NCBI GenBank assembly: GCA_910586355.1
Contig: CAJUHJ010000002.1
Span: 1 to 64,000 of the forward strand
Length of the DNA stretch: 64,000 bases
Reading direction: 5' to 3'
DNA from: an uncultured Lachnospiraceae bacterium
GTDB lineage: Bacteria > Bacillota > Clostridia > Lachnospirales > Lachnospiraceae
Notes under the pieces: generated by a model
What the model was told of the DNA's origin: nothing
The model's input: only the letters and a program-made list of their open reading frames with translations
The model's database searches: none
Translations under genes and position numbers: made by a program
Part shown: positions 53,410 through 62,400 of the stretch, in pieces
Layout: every line of letters starts with the position of its first letter
Numbering within the stretch: position 1 is the first letter of the stretch

Positions 53410-53418
53410 AACAGCCCT

Positions 53419-53455
53419 AAAGGAACACTTCCTAAAAAGAAGTGTTCCTTTTTTC
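53419..53455 (+). terminator. Terminator of the secreted amidase gene
   Basis: AAGGAACACTT pairs with AAGTGTTCCTT around an A-rich loop, followed by TTTTTT. Confidence 0.92.
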
Positions 53456-53531
53456 TTGAATTTTAAAAAGAGGTATATCATGTATGACTATAAAGATATT
53501 TTGAGTCATTTTAAAAAAGGGAGGGAGAGTT

Positions 53532-53690
53532 ATGGCGAAACGTTTTACAGAAATAGAAATGAGAGTTGTTCAGTTCGCGCAATCGGTTATCCCTTCCGTT
53601 TTTCATACAGAAGGGATAACATTACTGTTTTTTACAGAGAATTTGTTCAAATATCAGGCCGGCTCCCATCCAGAGAGGGAAGTAATCTAA
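53532..53690 (+). CDS. Doubtful small ORF (52 aa)
   Basis: The ATG has an excellent GGGAGGGAG box 5 nt upstream, and the product begins MAKRFTEIEMRVVQFAQSV. Its second half is encoded by an inverted repeat (53587-53619) and overlaps the end of the convergent membrane-protein gene. A second open frame (from 53480, beginning MYDYKDILSHFKKGRES) overlaps it. I recognise neither, and this may be the relic of a longer gene. Confidence 0.3.
   Translation: MAKRFTEIEMRVVQFAQSVIPSVFHTEGITLLFFTENLFKYQAGSHPEREVI
53587..53619. terminator. Perfect 10-bp inverted repeat next to the membrane-protein stop
   Basis: TTATCCCTTC and GAAGGGATAA flank a 13-nt loop, just past the stop of the minus-strand gene. No T-run follows on the minus strand; a T-run lies about 10 nt beyond it on the plus strand. 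Terminator function is uncertain. Confidence 0.4.
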
Positions 53691-54023
53691 ACGGATTAAA
53701 CCATTGATATTTAGTTTGGCTTTGCTGTAATCCCATGGGCAGAGTTTGTGTTTTTTTAGGATACTGCCGCTTAAGTACTCAAAAGAGAGAATTCCGGCGC
53801 CATAGATTCCACCGCGGAACAACGGCGGAAAATTTTTTAATATCGGGTAGGTTTCACCGATAATAGAGGCCATCCCATAGATCGGAAACATCCAGATTGA
53901 GGTGTTTCCGGTCAGAGTCATATCTTTTTTCCGCAGGGAATCCAGTGAAGTATATATAATTTCCATACACCATCCGGTTAATCCGCAGATGGCAAAATTT
54001 TTTTCGATTCGATGTCTTTTCAT
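53622..54023 (-). CDS. CmpB-type putative ABC-transporter permease (PF06541-like) membrane protein
   Basis: A 133-residue polytopic protein with motifs of the CmpB/type IV family: GLTGWCMEIIYTSL near the start, FPIYGMAS, LFRGGIYGAGILSFEYLSG, and CPWDYSKAKLNINGLIRLDY, the last being the family signature. No ATPase is adjacent, and the name permease rests only on family annotation; function is really unknown. The start is taken at the ATG at 54023, with a weak ribosome binding site; a TTG at 54062 is an alternative. Confidence 0.75.
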   Translation of the reverse strand: MKRHRIEKNFAICGLTGWCMEIIYTSLDSLRKKDMTLTGNTSIWMFPIYGMASIIGETYPILKNFPPLFRGGIYGAGILSFEYLSGSILKKHKLCPWDYSKAKLNINGLIRLDYFPLWMGAGLIFEQILCKKQ

Positions 54024-54142
54024 GTTTTTTATTCTGTGCGAAAGGGGAGAAATTATTCGCAAGTGTCTGTTTATGAAATTTTAGGCATAAATGAAAAGTT
54101 TTGGCATAAAATTTATTAATCAGGGGAATCGGAGGAATCAAT

Positions 54143-54574
54143 ATGAGTACAAAGACAAAAATTGTAGTTCTTCATATGAAAGAGATGATTTATACGTTAA
54201 TCTTTGCCGGACTTGGAATATTACTTATCCTGCTGTTAATTTTTATGTTTCTTCCTAAACAGAAAGACGCATCCACAGACACGATGAGATATGTTGCAGG
54301 CGTATATACATCTACGATACAGCTGAACGATAATACGATGGATGTACAGGTGGCAGTGGATGAAGACCGGATAAATTCTGTTTCATTGGTGAATTTAGAT
54401 GAAACAGTAGCAACTATGTATCCGCTGATGGAGCCGGCAGTTGAGGAGATTGCAGAACAGATTATCTCAAAACAGTCCACAGAAAATATCAAATACAGTG
54501 AGGATAATCAATATACTTCAATGGTGATTTTGAATGCGGTCAATGATGCGCTGGAAAAGGCGCTGTTGGAATAA
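54143..54574 (+). CDS. Membrane-anchored FMN-binding-domain-like protein
   Basis: A 143-residue protein with one N-terminal membrane helix (about 15-37) and an extracytoplasmic domain of about 95 residues. The pattern resembles FMN_bind: AGVYTSTIQLNDNTMDVQV, DRINSVSLVNLDET, and a final TSMVILNAVNDALEKA helix. The SGAT-type motif that carries FMN covalently is not present (it reads EDNQYTS), so it may bind no flavin or bind it loosely. GGAGGAA precedes the ATG. It stands alone before a long hairpin. Confidence 0.6.
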   Translation: MSTKTKIVVLHMKEMIYTLIFAGLGILLILLLIFMFLPKQKDASTDTMRYVAGVYTSTIQLNDNTMDVQVAVDEDRINSVSLVNLDETVATMYPLMEPAVEEIAEQIISKQSTENIKYSEDNQYTSMVILNAVNDALEKALLE

Positions 54575-54596
54575 TTGGAATGATAAAAATAAAGAA

Positions 54597-54641
54597 AATC
54601 CCAGAGTACCATATACCAAAACTGTATGGTACTCTGGGATT
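54597..54641. terminator. Long hairpin terminator between two convergent small genes
   Basis: A 19-bp stem (54597-54615 with 54623-54641, one G-U pair) around a 7-nt loop. On the minus strand it is followed by TTTTCTTTATTTTT; on the plus strand by a T-poor sequence. It therefore suits the minus-strand gene poorly placed upstream of it and the plus-strand gene only partly; transcript stabilisation is an alternative. Confidence 0.7.
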
Positions 54642-54653
54642 ACTAGAGTGATT

Positions 54654-54896
54654 CTATTCTTCTGCGTTTAGTTCTGAAAGATAACCAGAAAGCGCATCGG
54701 TTTTAATTTCTGTCATTTTGGCCGGGCGTGTGGATTCCCATTTGCTATATCCGGAATAACCAATCCAGCCAATGAAAGCGATACAGACAAGCGTTCCAGC
54801 AATACGGGCTGCAAATGATTTCGCTTTTTCTTTTTTCATAATTTTCTTGCGGTTTACTTTTTCTTTTTTATAGCGATCTACTTTTTCCTGGCTCAT
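54654..54896 (-). CDS. Small single-pass membrane protein of unknown function
   Basis: An 80-residue protein with a highly basic, Lys-rich first third (MSQEKVDRYKKEKVNRKKIM), one transmembrane helix (about 29-50) and a short polar outside tail. I do not recognise a family. AAGGAG precedes its ATG, and a good promoter is present at 54934-54962, so it is very probably expressed. It is convergent with the FMN_bind-like gene and divergent from thyA. Confidence 0.75.
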   Translation of the reverse strand: MSQEKVDRYKKEKVNRKKIMKKEKAKSFAARIAGTLVCIAFIGWIGYSGYSKWESTRPAKMTEIKTDALSGYLSELNAEE

Positions 54897-54933
54897 TGTT
54901 TTGTCTCCTTATAATAATAATACATTTTTCAAT

Positions 54934-54962
54934 ATTATAGTATATTTTGGCGGAATTGTAAA
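54934..54962 (-). promoter_or_regulatory. Promoter of the 80-residue membrane protein gene
   Basis: On the minus strand TTTACA (54962-54957), 17-bp spacer, TATAAT (54939-54934). Confidence 0.8.
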
Positions 54963-54978
54963 GGATGGAGAGAAATAT

Positions 54979-55007
54979 TTGCATTTCTGAAAAGAATTCG
55001 TTACAAT
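54979..55007 (+). promoter_or_regulatory. Promoter of thyA-folA-ilvB-ilvN
   Basis: TTGCAT (54979-54984), 17-bp spacer, TACAAT (55002-55007), 44 bp before thyA. The short leader leaves no room for a T-box or leader peptide. Confidence 0.78.
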
Positions 55008-55050
55008 AAGAATTTAGTAACTGTTATTGGGCGTTGGTAAGGAGATTGGG

Positions 55051-55899
55051 ATGAGTTTAGCAGATAAATTATTTGTAGAAATGTGTAAGGATATATTGGA
55101 AAACGGATTTAGTACAGAAGGCGAGAAGGTACGTCCGAAATGGGAAGACGGGTCAAGCGCGTATACAATAAAGAAGTTTGCCGTCGTAAACAGGTATGAT
55201 TTGTCGAAAGAGTTTCCGGCTTTGACGCTGCGCAAGACAGCGATTAAAAGCTGTACCGATGAAATGCTTTGGATTTGGCAGAAAAAGTCCAATAATATTC
55301 ATGAGTTAAACAGCAATATCTGGGATTCGTGGGCGGACGAGACGGGTTCGATTGGGAAAGCGTATGGCTATCAGATGAGCGTAAAACATATTTATAAAGA
55401 AGGAAGCATGGACCAGGTTGACCGCGTGATTTATGACTTGAAAAACAATCCGTTTAGCCGTAGAATAATGACAAATCTTTATGTCCATGCGGATTTGCAT
55501 GAGATGAATCTGTATCCTTGCGCATACAGCATGACATTTAATGTGACCCAGAGTAAAAAGGACGCCGGGCTTGTTTTAAATGGGATTTTAAACCAGCGTT
55601 CGCAGGATATTTTAACGGCAAATAACTGGAATGTCTGTCAGTATGCAGTATTGCTGCATATGCTGGCGCAGGTGTGCGGTATGAAAGCAGGGGAGCTTGT
55701 CCATGTAATAGCGGATGCGCATATTTATGACAGGCATATTCCTTTGGTAGAAGAATTGATTCAAAGGAAACAGCATCCGGCGCCGAAATTTTGGCTGAAT
55801 CCTGAAATAAAAGATTTTTATCAGTTTACGGCGCAGGACGTTTCGCTCATAGATTATGAGGCTGGGCCGCAGATAAAAAATATTCCAGTCGCAGTATAA
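55051..55899 (+). CDS. thyA: Thymidylate synthase (ThyA)
   Basis: ThyA methylates dUMP to dTMP using methylenetetrahydrofolate and yields dihydrofolate. The 282-residue protein contains FSRRIMTNLYVHADLHEM, the nucleophile Cys157 in LYPCAYSM, NQRSQD, and HIYDRH near the C-terminus, and ends in VAV. The residue after the catalytic Cys is Ala, not the His of the classical PCH motif, as in a divergent Firmicute/phage-type branch. The ATG at 55051 follows AAGGAG; an upstream in-frame start would add nine residues. folA follows after 11 bp. Confidence 0.95.
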   Translation: MSLADKLFVEMCKDILENGFSTEGEKVRPKWEDGSSAYTIKKFAVVNRYDLSKEFPALTLRKTAIKSCTDEMLWIWQKKSNNIHELNSNIWDSWADETGSIGKAYGYQMSVKHIYKEGSMDQVDRVIYDLKNNPFSRRIMTNLYVHADLHEMNLYPCAYSMTFNVTQSKKDAGLVLNGILNQRSQDILTANNWNVCQYAVLLHMLAQVCGMKAGELVHVIADAHIYDRHIPLVEELIQRKQHPAPKFWLNPEIKDFYQFTAQDVSLIDYEAGPQIKNIPVAV

Positions 55900-55910
55900 G
55901 GAGGAGTTCT

Positions 55911-56399
55911 ATGAATGTTATAGCAGCAGTGGACAAGAACTGGGCAATTGGAAAAGAGAATAAACTATTAGTCAGTATCCCGGCAGATATGAAGTTTTTT
56001 CGGGAAATGACAACGGGAAAGGCAGTCGTCATGGGGAGGAAGACATTGGAAAGTTTTCCAAACGGCCTTCCTTTGAAAAACAGGACAAACATCGTGCTGT
56101 CTGCAAATCCGGCGTATCAGGTAAAGGACGCTATTGTGGTACATTCTAAGGATGAGCTTAATGAAGAACTGAGACGGTATCACAGTGATGATATTTATGT
56201 GATTGGCGGTGAAAGCGTATACCGTATGATGTTAGAAGAGTGTGATACGGCATATATTACAAAAATAGATTATTCGTATGAGGCAGATTCTTATTTTCCA
56301 AATCTCGATGAGAAAGATAACTGGCGGCTTGAGGCAGAAAGTGAAGAACAGACATATTTTGATTTGGAATACTGCTTTTTAAAATACAAAAGGGTTTGA
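55911..56399 (+). CDS. folA: Dihydrofolate reductase
   Basis: Dihydrofolate reductase regenerates tetrahydrofolate from the dihydrofolate made by ThyA. The 162-residue protein shows AAVDKNWAIGKENKL, the catalytic acid region IPADMKFF, GRKTLESFPNGLPLKNR, and the NADPH-loop YVIGGESVYRMML. AAGGAGG precedes the ATG. The thyA-folA order is widespread; the following acetolactate synthase genes, 21 bp later, are unusual company. Confidence 0.96.
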   Translation: MNVIAAVDKNWAIGKENKLLVSIPADMKFFREMTTGKAVVMGRKTLESFPNGLPLKNRTNIVLSANPAYQVKDAIVVHSKDELNEELRRYHSDDIYVIGGESVYRMMLEECDTAYITKIDYSYEADSYFPNLDEKDNWRLEAESEEQTYFDLEYCFLKYKRV

Positions 56400-56420
56400 T
56401 AGAGGAGGCAGGATTCATCA

Positions 56421-58142
56421 ATGGATATTACAGGGAGAAAATTATTTGTAAGAGCATTATTGGAGGAAGGCGTTGATACGATATTTGGTTATCCGGGCGG
56501 TATGGTAACGGATATTATGGACGAGCTGTACAAGCAGGAGGAGATTCGCGTGGTACTGCCGCGCCATGAGCAGGCGCTGATACATGAAGCGGAGGGTTAT
56601 GCAAAATCAACTGGAAAAGTCGGCGTCTGCCTGGTGACGAGCGGGCCTGGCGCGACCAATACGATTACGGGGCTTGCCGACGCGCATTATGACAATATTC
56701 CCTTAGTATGTTTTACTGGGCAGGTTCCCTTAAACCTGATTGGAAACGACGCGTTTCAGGAAGTGGATATTGTAGGTATGACCAGAAGCGTTACAAAATA
56801 TGGCGTGACCGTCAGAAACAGAAAAGATTTGGGTAAAATTATCAAGATGGCATTCCATATTGCAAAAACTGGAAAACCGGGACCTGTTTTAATTGATATT
56901 CCAAAAGATATTCAGACGCAGACAGGCGATAGTAATTATCCGGAGACGATTCATATTCGCGGCTACAAGCCGAATGAAGGCGTGCATGTCGGGCAGTTGA
57001 AAAAGGCGTATAAGTTGTTAAAATCCGCGCATAAGCCTTTGATTTTGGCGGGCGGAGGCGTTCTTTTGGGCCGGGCGGAAGAAGAATTGCTAAAATTAGT
57101 CGAGACGATGAAAGTTCCGGTTGTCACGACTGTGATGGGAAAAGGCTCAGTTCCGACTAATCATCCATATTATATTGGCAGCAGCGGAATGCATGGAAAA
57201 TATGCGGCGAATATTGCGGTCAGCGAATGTGACGTTTTGTTTTCCATCGGCACTCGTTTTAATGACAGGATTACCGGAGATTTGAACGAATTTGCTCCCA
57301 AGGCAAAAATTGTCCATATTGATATTGATACGGCTGCGATTTCTCGAAATGTAGTGGTGGATGTTCCGATTGTGGCAGACGCAAAACTGGCGCTTGAAAA
57401 GTTAAACGAATGGGCGGAGCCAAAGCATACGAAGGGCTGGTTAGAAGAAATCCGCGCATGGGATCAGGAAAATCCATTGGAAATGCGCAGGGATAAAGGC
57501 ATGACGCCTCAGATGATTATGGAAGCGGTCAACAAAGAATTTGATTCCTGTGTTATTACGACAGATGTTGGGCAGCATCAGATGTGGGCAACCCAGTATT
57601 TGGAATTTGGGGGCGCAAAAAAATTTATCACTTCCGGCGGCCTTGGAACGATGGGATTTGGATTTCCGGCGGCGCTTGGCGCAAAAATCGGAAATCCGGA
57701 TAAATCTGTGATTTGTATTACGGGCGACGGCGGTTTTCAGATGAATATGCAGGAAATGGCGACGGCGGTTACAGAGAATGCGCCGGTCATTGTCTGTTTG
57801 TTAAATAACCAGTATCTTGGAATGGTGCGCCAGATGCAGCAGCTTTTTTATGGAAAACGCTATGAAGCGACCTGCCTTAGAAAAAGAGTGACGTGTCCGG
57901 CGAATTGTAAAGGCAAAAACGAAGCGTGTCCGCCGTATCTGCCGGATTTTATGCAGTTTGCAAAATCTTACGGAGCACATGGAATCCGTGTAGAACGTGA
58001 GGAAGAAATTGCAGCGGCGTTAAAAGAAGCGAGAAGTTATACGGATGCGCCGACAATTATAGAATTTTTGATTTCCAGCGACGAACTCGTGCTTCCTATG
58101 GTACAGGGCGGGAATCCCATGAATAAAATGATTTTGAAGTAG
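56421..58142 (+). CDS. ilvB: Acetolactate synthase, large (catalytic) subunit
   Basis: A thiamine-diphosphate enzyme making acetolactate or acetohydroxybutyrate, the first common step of valine, leucine and isoleucine synthesis. The 573-residue protein has the catalytic Glu region (LPRHEQALIHEAEGYA), the FAD-binding central domain, and the ThDP motif GDGGFQMNMQEM to NNQYLGMVRQ. Near the C-terminus a Cys-rich insertion carries Cys485, Cys492, Cys496 and Cys503 (CLRKRVTCPANC, then EACPPYLP). FAD-domain and active-site elements are complete. It is 21 bp after folA and 12 bp before ilvN. Confidence 0.95.
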   Translation: MDITGRKLFVRALLEEGVDTIFGYPGGMVTDIMDELYKQEEIRVVLPRHEQALIHEAEGYAKSTGKVGVCLVTSGPGATNTITGLADAHYDNIPLVCFTGQVPLNLIGNDAFQEVDIVGMTRSVTKYGVTVRNRKDLGKIIKMAFHIAKTGKPGPVLIDIPKDIQTQTGDSNYPETIHIRGYKPNEGVHVGQLKKAYKLLKSAHKPLILAGGGVLLGRAEEELLKLVETMKVPVVTTVMGKGSVPTNHPYYIGSSGMHGKYAANIAVSECDVLFSIGTRFNDRITGDLNEFAPKAKIVHIDIDTAAISRNVVVDVPIVADAKLALEKLNEWAEPKHTKGWLEEIRAWDQENPLEMRRDKGMTPQMIMEAVNKEFDSCVITTDVGQHQMWATQYLEFGGAKKFITSGGLGTMGFGFPAALGAKIGNPDKSVICITGDGGFQMNMQEMATAVTENAPVIVCLLNNQYLGMVRQMQQLFYGKRYEATCLRKRVTCPANCKGKNEACPPYLPDFMQFAKSYGAHGIRVEREEEIAAALKEARSYTDAPTIIEFLISSDELVLPMVQGGNPMNKMILK

Positions 58143-58154
58143 GAGGGGTGGCAT

Positions 58155-58652
58155 ATGAAAAACAGGTGGATAGCGCTTTATGTTGAAAATGATGTGGGCG
58201 TGCTGGCAAAGGTCTCTGGATTGTTTTCTGGAAAATCCTACAATCTGCAGAGTTTGACTGTGGGAACGACGGAAGATGAGACAGTTTCCCGTATGACAAT
58301 CTGCGTAGCCAGCGACGATATTACGTTTGAACAAATAAAAAAACAGTTAAACCGTATGGTAGAAGTGATAAAAGTAATTGATTTGACGAATGTTCCTTTG
58401 CACATGAAAGAAATTTTGTTTGCGAAAATTTTAAATTGTTCCACAGAAGACAAAGAGGAAGTTTTTCAAATTGCACAGGTGTTTGGCGCACAGGTGGCGG
58501 ATATTGGGAAAGACAGCGTACTTTTGGAATGTAAGCTGACAGAGCGGAGAAATAACGAATTAATTGCGCTTTTGCAAAGTAAATTCAGGCATATTGAAGT
58601 TGTGCGCGGGGGAGCGGTAGCGATTGAGTCCATCAGTACGTCATGCAGATAA
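58155..58652 (+). CDS. ilvN: Acetolactate synthase, small (regulatory) subunit
   Basis: The small subunit binds valine and activates and feedback-inhibits the large subunit. The 165-residue protein has an N-terminal ACT domain (about 4-78, LYVENDVGVLAKVSGLFSG, then YNLQSLTVGTTED) and a C-terminal domain (about 85-165) with the usual PFGIxE-type region replaced by HIEVVRGGAVAIE at its end. AGGAGGGG precedes the ATG. It is the last gene of the thyA-folA-ilvB-ilvN unit. The symbols ilvN and ilvH are both used. Confidence 0.94.
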   Translation: MKNRWIALYVENDVGVLAKVSGLFSGKSYNLQSLTVGTTEDETVSRMTICVASDDITFEQIKKQLNRMVEVIKVIDLTNVPLHMKEILFAKILNCSTEDKEEVFQIAQVFGAQVADIGKDSVLLECKLTERRNNELIALLQSKFRHIEVVRGGAVAIESISTSCR

Positions 58653-58672
58653 TGAAAAAAGAAAGTAAAATG

Positions 58673-58699
58673 AAAACGGCGGGAGATTCCCGTCGTTTT
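58673..58699. terminator. Bidirectional terminator between ilvN and the flavin reductase gene
   Basis: AAAACGGCGGGA pairs with TCCCGTCGTTTT around a 3-nt loop (one G-U pair); the A and T ends serve both directions. Confidence 0.85.
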
Positions 58700-58728
58700 G
58701 TATGTAATTTGTAATATAAATCATATAG

Positions 58729-59238
58729 TCAGCGCGCCAATACCTGTAAAATTTCACCAACATACATTGTATGTAAATCGCCGTCTTTGTAATGTGTAAT
58801 TTCAATGTTAGGATCTACAAAGGAATCCGGTGTGATTTTCGTAGCGGAAAGTTTATTGCAGGTGATAATAAAGTTTCCTTCATCTATAAATGGAACATTG
58901 TCGGCATAATTTAGATTCAGGTGAGCCATTTTTAATTTGTCTTCGCGTTTGCCGGAAACGCTGCCTAAATACATAAGAGAGGATCTGCTGAACTCTTTTG
59001 GAAAAAAGGTCAGGGAAAAAGTAGAGCACAAATCCATAAATTGTTTGGTATACCGGGAGTCACGGACAAAAACATAACAGACATTTTTGCCCCAGAGCAC
59101 ACCCATACCGCCCCAGCTAATCGTCATAACATTTGCCTTGTGCTGATTGCCAGCAGTCAGTACGGCCCAGTTTTTACCGATCATTGTAAAGGGGTTACAT
59201 TCTAACATTTCGATAGGATAAGGTTGGAATGTATGCAT
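58729..59238 (-). CDS. Flavin reductase-like FMN-binding protein
   Basis: A 169-residue split-barrel protein of the flavin reductase-like family: NPFTMIGKNWAVLTAG, NVMTISWGGMGVLWGKNVCY (FMN phosphate contact) and FVRDSRYTKQFMD. These proteins reduce or carry FMN and in anaerobes often work with rubredoxin-like partners; the substrate is unknown. There is no fused domain. It has its own promoter (59278-59306) and GGAGGTAAATC upstream of the ATG, and converges on ilvN. Confidence 0.9.
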   Translation of the reverse strand: MHTFQPYPIEMLECNPFTMIGKNWAVLTAGNQHKANVMTISWGGMGVLWGKNVCYVFVRDSRYTKQFMDLCSTFSLTFFPKEFSRSSLMYLGSVSGKREDKLKMAHLNLNYADNVPFIDEGNFIITCNKLSATKITPDSFVDPNIEITHYKDGDLHTMYVGEILQVLAR

Positions 59239-59277
59239 ATGATTTACCTCCGTTGAAATATTTTTTAAATTTAGATT

Positions 59278-59306
59278 ATTATAGTATAATTTTTTAAGAG
59301 GTGCAA
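59278..59306 (-). promoter_or_regulatory. Promoter of the flavin reductase gene
   Basis: On the minus strand TTGCAC (59306-59301), 17-bp spacer, TATAAT (59283-59278). Confidence 0.75.
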
Positions 59307-59383
59307 TACTTCTATAATTTATTTGTTTAAAGCGACGTTTACGTTTCCGATTGTATCAGGCGCGCAAAATTCTGCACTGACGA

Positions 59384-59412
59384 TTGAAAAATAGACAAGG
59401 ATAGCATATAAT
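59384..59412 (+). promoter_or_regulatory. Promoter of the large surface protein gene
   Basis: TTGAAA (59384-59389), 17-bp spacer, TATAAT (59407-59412), 57 bp before the GTG start. Confidence 0.78.
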
Positions 59413-59469
59413 TAAGGATATACTGGAATATTCATTAAAAATTTTGGAAAATATGGGAGGATATATACA

Positions 59470-62400
59470 GTGGGAGAGTTGCAAAATGAGAAAAAACATC
59501 TGAAAAAGAAAATAGCGGCCATACTTTTAATGCTTTGTCTGCTTGTGACATTGCTGCCCGTTGAATATTACGGAATCGGGCCTTTGGGTGATGACGGCGA
59601 AGATCAAATACAATGGGAAATTTTGTCGTTTTCTGCGCTTCCGGAAGAACTCAGTATGCAGACAGTTCCTTTGGGAACGCCTTTAGAAGAATTGAATCTG
59701 CCGAGCGCGCTTACGGCGATATGCCGCAAGTTACAACAAGAAGAAAATTTGCCTGAAACAGAAACAAATATGCCACAGCCACCGGAAACAGAGACGTCAC
59801 AGGTGCCGGATACCGAATCAGAGACGACAGAATCGTCAGAGGTTCCGGATTCATCAGAGACGCCGGACGTTTTCGATACAGAAACGGAATCGTCAGAACC
59901 TTCCGATACAGAAGGTGAGGAGCCGGAAACGCAGATACCGGAGGCGCCAGATACCCAGGAGCCGGAAACGCCGGGGCCGGAGGCGCCAGATACACAGACA
60001 CCAGAAGCGCCAGAAACGCCGGAGCCAGAGCAGCCAAAACTGCCGGATACAGAGGGTTCGTCCACAGAGCAAAAAACGCCGGATTCAGAAGAAAATTTGG
60101 CGCAGCCGCAAGAAGAATCTCATCCGGTAGAAGCTTCTGAGACAACGACTGTAACAATTCAGGAAAACTATGCGGCTCCAAAGACCAGCGATTACAATCA
60201 ATTAATTTTAAACGAACAGAATTCCACGCCACAGCAATCAGGAGCAGAAACAATTTTAGTCAAAGGAATTGGCTGGACTGCGTCACCAGAATACAACGCG
60301 GGTGAGGAAGGCGTTTATGTTTTCACACCAGTAATCCCAGCAGGTTATTTGCTGGCAGACGGAGTAGTTCCTGCGACGATTACCGTGACAGTAGAAGAAA
60401 ATGGAATTGCTGCTTTAGCGGAAGAAATTGATACGGAGGAGTTACCACAAGGGACGCCGGAATTTGGCACAATCAGCGAAAATACGGTATGGGAGGCAGG
60501 TAGTTTAACGGACGGAGAGCTGACGATAAACGCGGGCGTTACTTTGGTATTGAACGGAGCCATAACAATAGAAGGAAAAGTAGTGATTTCCGGAGGCGGT
60601 ACGATTTTAAGAGGAAACGCAGACGCGAATTTTATCGTAAATAATGGCTTTAACGCAGAATTAACGTTAAAAAATATTACAATAGAAGGCGGGAATATTC
60701 CTTCTGAGAAATCTATGATTGAAGCCGACAGAGGATATATTACATTATCTTCCGGCAGCAGGATTTTAAATTGTGTGAAAAGTACGGGTTCGGGAGCCGC
60801 GCTTTTGGCGTCAAATGCGAATGTAGTTTTTAGCGACGCTGTGATAGAAAATTGTTCTTCTGCTGAAAAAGGAGGCGCAGTGTATCTTACAAGCGGCAGA
60901 ATGAATATTAGCAGCGGAACATACAGCGGCAACCGTACCACAGGAGAGTCGGCGATAGGCGGCGGTTTTATCTATAATAGTACTGCAGAATTAAATATTT
61001 ACGGCGGAAGTTTTTTAAATAACACGTCTTTAGGCAGAGGGGGCTGTATTTACCATGATGGAACGGGCAGTACGAAAACGAAGCTGCATGGAGGATACTT
61101 CCAGGGAAATACAAGCGCTTATCCGGGAAGCGAGGGCAGCGGCGCGGTGTGGAATTCCGCTGTAAGTTCCGGTTCTTCGATGCTGTCTTTGTCAGGGCAG
61201 GTGCAGCTTTGCGGAGATGGCAGCAGCGTTTCCGGGACAGATGGTATTTATCTAGACAGACAGGGCGATACGCCCAGGAAAATGCGTATCAGCAGCACAT
61301 TAAATTATCCGGTCAAAGTATTTTTAGAAGCGCAGGAAGGCGCTGTAATTGCAGAAGGTGAGAGCGGATGTATTTTAAATGAACGGGATACGAAAAAAAT
61401 TTCTTTTATTAATACGGGTTCCTCTGAAACTGCATGGCACGCCAGACTGGATGCAGAAAATAATCAGATTATTATCACAGAAGCAGATCCTGAATATGAT
61501 TATTATGTATATTATATCAGTAACGGCGGACAAGGTGAGGTAAAGGACGATGAACCGCATAAGAGCGGGGATATTGTTACGATAAAAAATGCGGATGGTT
61601 TAAAATATTCCGGCCGTATATTTGTCGGCTGGAATACACAGGCAGACGGCCTGGGAGAATATTACGACGCCGGGGATGAATATACGATTACAGGGGATTT
61701 GAATCTCTATGCGATTTTCAAAAGAAATCTTTCCGGTACATTTTATTCCGGCGGAGCCAATCAGTCTGTTACGATTGACGGAGCAAGGACAAACAGGGAA
61801 ATTACAACTCCGGCTTTGGAGGCTATGGAGGGGTATACGCCGTTAGGCTGGAGTACAAAAGCAGACGGTTATACAGTGGAATATCCCGAAGGGACAAAGG
61901 TTACATTAAGTGAACCATTGGAATTTTATGGAATATATCAAAAAGACGTTACTATTTCATATGATATACAGTCAGAAGGCGACGTACCGGTTCGCCAGAC
62001 AAAGCCTTTGTTTGCAAATGTGCATGAGATAATTTCATACCAGCGTCCGGATTTCACCTTGAATTCTGATGCGAAACGTATTGGATACAGACTGGGCGGC
62101 TGGAATACAAACGCGGATGGTACGGGCACGTCTTATCTGGCAGGAAGCACGCTGCGATTCGGCAGAAGCACGCTGCTTTATGCAGAATGGATTCCGGCCA
62201 AAAATACGACATATACCATAGAATATTATATGCAGAGCATTTCAGGGGACACATATGAAAAAAATGACGCTATGGAGGAGCATTTGCGGGCAGTTACGGG
62301 AAGCGAAGTATCCGTAGAACCCAAAACAGTCGCCGGATTTACAGAAAATACTACGCATCCGTTAAGGGTCGTAACTGGCATAGTGGCAGCAGACGGGTCC

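Noticed and set aside
56390..56421. Leader peptide or T-box attenuator before ilvB
   Set aside because: Only 21 bp separate folA and ilvB.
59604..60253. Two minus-strand open frames, one Gly/Ser/Val-rich
   Set aside because: They are the antisense of the Pro/Thr/Glu-rich linker of the large plus-strand surface protein; no ribosome binding site and no family.
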